Assembly: GCA_937871985.1 (NCBI GenBank)
Contig: CALMPB010000508.1
Span: 1 to 26,410, forward strand
Source: an uncultured Burkholderiaceae bacterium
Lineage (GTDB): Bacteria > Pseudomonadota > Gammaproteobacteria > Burkholderiales > Burkholderiaceae
Reading direction: 5' to 3'
DNA length: 26,410 nt
Made by a program: the position numbers and the translations under genes. Shown here one piece after another: positions 24,467 through 26,410 of this stretch (positions are counted from its first letter, which is position 1; the number at the start of each line of letters is the position of its first letter). Below the pieces are notes generated by a model. That model was not told where the DNA came from. It saw only the letters and a program-made list of their open reading frames with translations, and searched no databases.

Positions 24467-24520
24467 CGCGTGACCTGCTGCGGGAATCGTGTAGGAATAA
24501 TTATTGATGATGGAGAGGTC

Positions 24521-25825
24521 ATGAGTAAAAAGGCAATGATCGGTTTGAGCGCGGTACAAATGGTTGCCTCTATCAAAGACAAGAGCTTTTCCGCGGTGGA
24601 GCTTGCCCAAGAGACACTGGGTTTCATACAAGAACGCGATGCCGAGGTGCGCGCGTGGCTTTGCTGGAGTGAAGGCCGTGTGCTCGAGCGGGCCCGGCTC
24701 ATCGATTCCGGGGAAATCAGCGGGGTGTTGGCCGGCGTTCCAGTTGGTATCAAGGATATTATCGATACCTCCGAATACCCGACCTGTCATGGGTCTCCAA
24801 TATACAAGGGCCACCAGCCCGGCTTTGATGCGGCCAGTGTGGCCCTGATCAAGGAAGCAGGCGGTATCGTCGTCGGTAAAACGGTGACGACTGAATTTGC
24901 TTATTTCCAGCCGGGGCCGACGGCCAATCCGCATAATCTGAAACACACTCCAGGGGGGTCGTCCAGCGGGTCGGCGGCGGCCGTGGCCGCGGGCATGGTG
25001 CCGGTGGCGCTTGCCACCCAGACGGCCGGCTCATTGATACGGCCGGCATCGTATTGTGGGATATGGGGATACAAGCCCAGTTTTGGTCTGTTCAGCCTGG
25101 CGGGCATAAAGCCGATGGCGCAAAGCCTGGATACTTTGGGCGTTCTGGCCCGGCATGTCGAAGACCTGGCGCTGATGCAGGCGGTGTTGCTCAAAAGCCC
25201 GGGTTGCGCGGCTCTTGAGCCGTTTGGCGGTGTGCCCACTATTGGCGTATGCCGTACTTACGATTGGCCCAGTGCCGACGAGGACTCGCGCCGCGTGTTG
25301 GGCGAGGCGGCCGAAGCCTTGGCTGATACCGGAGCCAATGTCGTCGAATGCGATCTTCCTTCCGGGTTTGAGGGGGTTACGCAGGCGCAGCGGGTTATCC
25401 AGGCCTTCGAGACGGCCAGGGCGCTTTCCCTTGAGCATGCCTGTTATCTGGATAAGCTTAGCCCTTCGATCATCAAGCTCATCGATGAAGGCATGGCTTG
25501 CTCACAGAAAACGTATTTTGAAGCTCAGCTTCTGGTGGCGGAATGCCGTGCGAAATCCAAGGGTATGTTCGATTTATATGATGCGGTGCTGGCGCCAAGC
25601 GCGCCGGGAGCGGCGCCAGAAGGTTTGAAAGCCACCGGTGACCCGATTTTCAGCCGTATGTGGATGCCTTTGCATGTGCCCTGCATAAACATGCCCTTCG
25701 GGCGCGGCTCTAGTGGCCTGCCGGTAGGTGTGCAATTGATTTCGGGTTTTCTGCATGACAGCCGGTTGTTGCAGTTGTCCGCTTGGGCGGAACAAAAGCT
25801 GGGGATTCATGTGGAGCCCGTTTAA
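24521..25825 (+). CDS. Amidase-signature family hydrolase
   Basis: The 434-residue enzyme is of the amidase signature family (GatA/fatty-acid-amide hydrolase/AtzF group). The start at 24521 follows a strong GGAGAGG by three bases; an upstream extension of 17 residues has no such signal. The Ser-cisSer-Lys triad is K78 (AGVPVGIKDI), S147 (TPGGSSSGSAAAVAAG) and S171 (ATQTAGSLIRPA), with the family's spacing of 69 and 24 residues. Length is normal. The C-terminal half is divergent, as usual, and decides substrate. Proximity to the DUF1116 protein and the amide-type transporter suggests hydrolysis of an amide or carbamoyl compound and release of ammonia. It is 54 bases after the LysR gene and may be cotranscribed with it. 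Confidence 0.93.
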   Translation: MSKKAMIGLSAVQMVASIKDKSFSAVELAQETLGFIQERDAEVRAWLCWSEGRVLERARLIDSGEISGVLAGVPVGIKDIIDTSEYPTCHGSPIYKGHQPGFDAASVALIKEAGGIVVGKTVTTEFAYFQPGPTANPHNLKHTPGGSSSGSAAAVAAGMVPVALATQTAGSLIRPASYCGIWGYKPSFGLFSLAGIKPMAQSLDTLGVLARHVEDLALMQAVLLKSPGCAALEPFGGVPTIGVCRTYDWPSADEDSRRVLGEAAEALADTGANVVECDLPSGFEGVTQAQRVIQAFETARALSLEHACYLDKLSPSIIKLIDEGMACSQKTYFEAQLLVAECRAKSKGMFDLYDAVLAPSAPGAAPEGLKATGDPIFSRMWMPLHVPCINMPFGRGSSGLPVGVQLISGFLHDSRLLQLSAWAEQKLGIHVEPV

Positions 25826-25889
25826 ACGATGGAACCGTGTAACGTAAGCTAACCAGCTAGTTTCGTCGCTATGATTCATAGGTTTGTTC

Positions 25890-26410
25890 ATGCAGCTATG
25901 CCCTTCTATTTTCACCATCGGCCATTCCAATCGGCCGGTCGATGTGTTTGTCGAGTTGCTCGAGCGGAATGGTGTGAAGCGCGTGCTGGACGTGCGCACG
26001 GTGCCGCGTTCGCGCCACAATCCGCAGTTCAACAAGGAAACGCTTCCGGCCACGCTGGCCGAGGCGGGAATCGCCTATACGCATTTCCCGGAGCTGGGCG
26101 GCTTGCGCCATGCTTTGCCGGACTCGCCGAACGGGGGTTGGCATAATCTTTCGTTCAGAGGCTATGCCGACTACATGCAGTCGGCCGAGTTTTCCGAGAA
26201 TGTGGACCAGGTTGCGGCGCTGGCCGCCAACGAGTGCTGCGCGTTGATGTGCGCCGAGGCCGTTCCCTGGCGCTGCCATCGCTCATTGATCGGCGATGCG
26301 CTGCTGCTGCGGGGCGTCGCCGTGCGCGACATCATCGGGCCGCAGGATCCCAAGCCGCACACCCTGACCTCGTTCGCGCATGTGGACGGGCTGCGCATCA
26401 CCTACCCGCC
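25890..26410 (+). CDS. DUF488 family protein (partial, runs off the window)
   Basis: An open frame starts at ATG 25890 and is still open at the last base, giving the first 173 residues. The DUF488 motifs are clear: FTIGHSNRPVDVFVELL, VLDVRTVPRSRHNPQFNKE, ELGGLRHALP, NLSFRGYADYMQSAEF and ALMCAEAVPWRCHRSLIGD with its conserved cysteines. This small family is widespread and not well characterised; it has been proposed to include nucleic-acid related or redox proteins. The family is usually about 170-190 residues, so only a few residues are missing. It is not obviously linked to the catabolic genes upstream. No strong ribosome-binding site is seen before the ATG. Confidence 0.88.
   Translation, partial: MQLCPSIFTIGHSNRPVDVFVELLERNGVKRVLDVRTVPRSRHNPQFNKETLPATLAEAGIAYTHFPELGGLRHALPDSPNGGWHNLSFRGYADYMQSAEFSENVDQVAALAANECCALMCAEAVPWRCHRSLIGDALLLRGVAVRDIIGPQDPKPHTLTSFAHVDGLRITYP

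Noticed and set aside
1..26410. CRISPR arrays, insertion sequences, tRNA or rRNA genes, integrase attachment sites
   Set aside because: No regularly spaced repeats, transposase or integrase motifs, or structural RNA sequences were seen.

Overview
The window looks like a chromosomal catabolic region of a betaproteobacterium, most likely an Alcaligenaceae relative (Bordetella, Achromobacter or Pusillimonas-like). This rests on the moderately high GC content by eye, the density of ABC-transporter catabolic operons and the protein flavours. The taxon is an inference and no marker gene is present. No rRNA, tRNA, CRISPR array, insertion sequence or phage gene was seen. Coding density is high and no gene-free stretch exceeds about 200 bases.

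Left end (27-782): a family 25 glycosyltransferase of cell-envelope type, unrelated to what follows.

Module 1 (933-8886): an IclR regulator preceded by a triple CTGAAT half-site array. It is followed by a PotDABC-type ABC importer (periplasmic binding protein, ATPase, two permeases), a RutC-like Rid protein, a RutD-like alpha/beta hydrolase and an enzyme of the NicX (2,5-dihydroxypyridine 5,6-dioxygenase) family that keeps its iron ligands. A convergent isochorismatase-fold amidohydrolase (RutB-like) closes the block. The set resembles the lower uracil (Rut) pathway, but with an iron ring-opening dioxygenase where the flavin monooxygenase RutA would be. I read it as a possible undescribed route for import, ring opening and deamination of an N-heterocycle. 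This is the most interesting system in the window.

Module 2 (9018-14183, minus strand): a NitT/TauT-type importer (binding protein, ATPase, two different overlapping permease genes) followed directly by a type I sulfatase with a C-x-P-x-R formylglycine motif. A LysR regulator (14367-15305) is divergent from it. This looks like sulfate-ester or sulfonate scavenging.

Module 3 (15422-25825, plus strand): a Rieske non-haem iron oxygenase without an adjacent reductase, an unrecognised 205-residue protein, LivH and LivM permeases, a fused LivG-LivF double ATPase, a solitary DUF1116 (YlbE/AllG-type) protein and a LivJ-type binding protein. A second LysR regulator and an amidase-signature hydrolase follow. 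The combination suggests uptake and breakdown of an amide- or carbamoyl-containing compound that needs an oxidative step. The substrate cannot be told from sequence.

Right end (25890 onward): a DUF488 protein that runs off the window. Each module pairs its own regulator, its own importer and its own enzymes.
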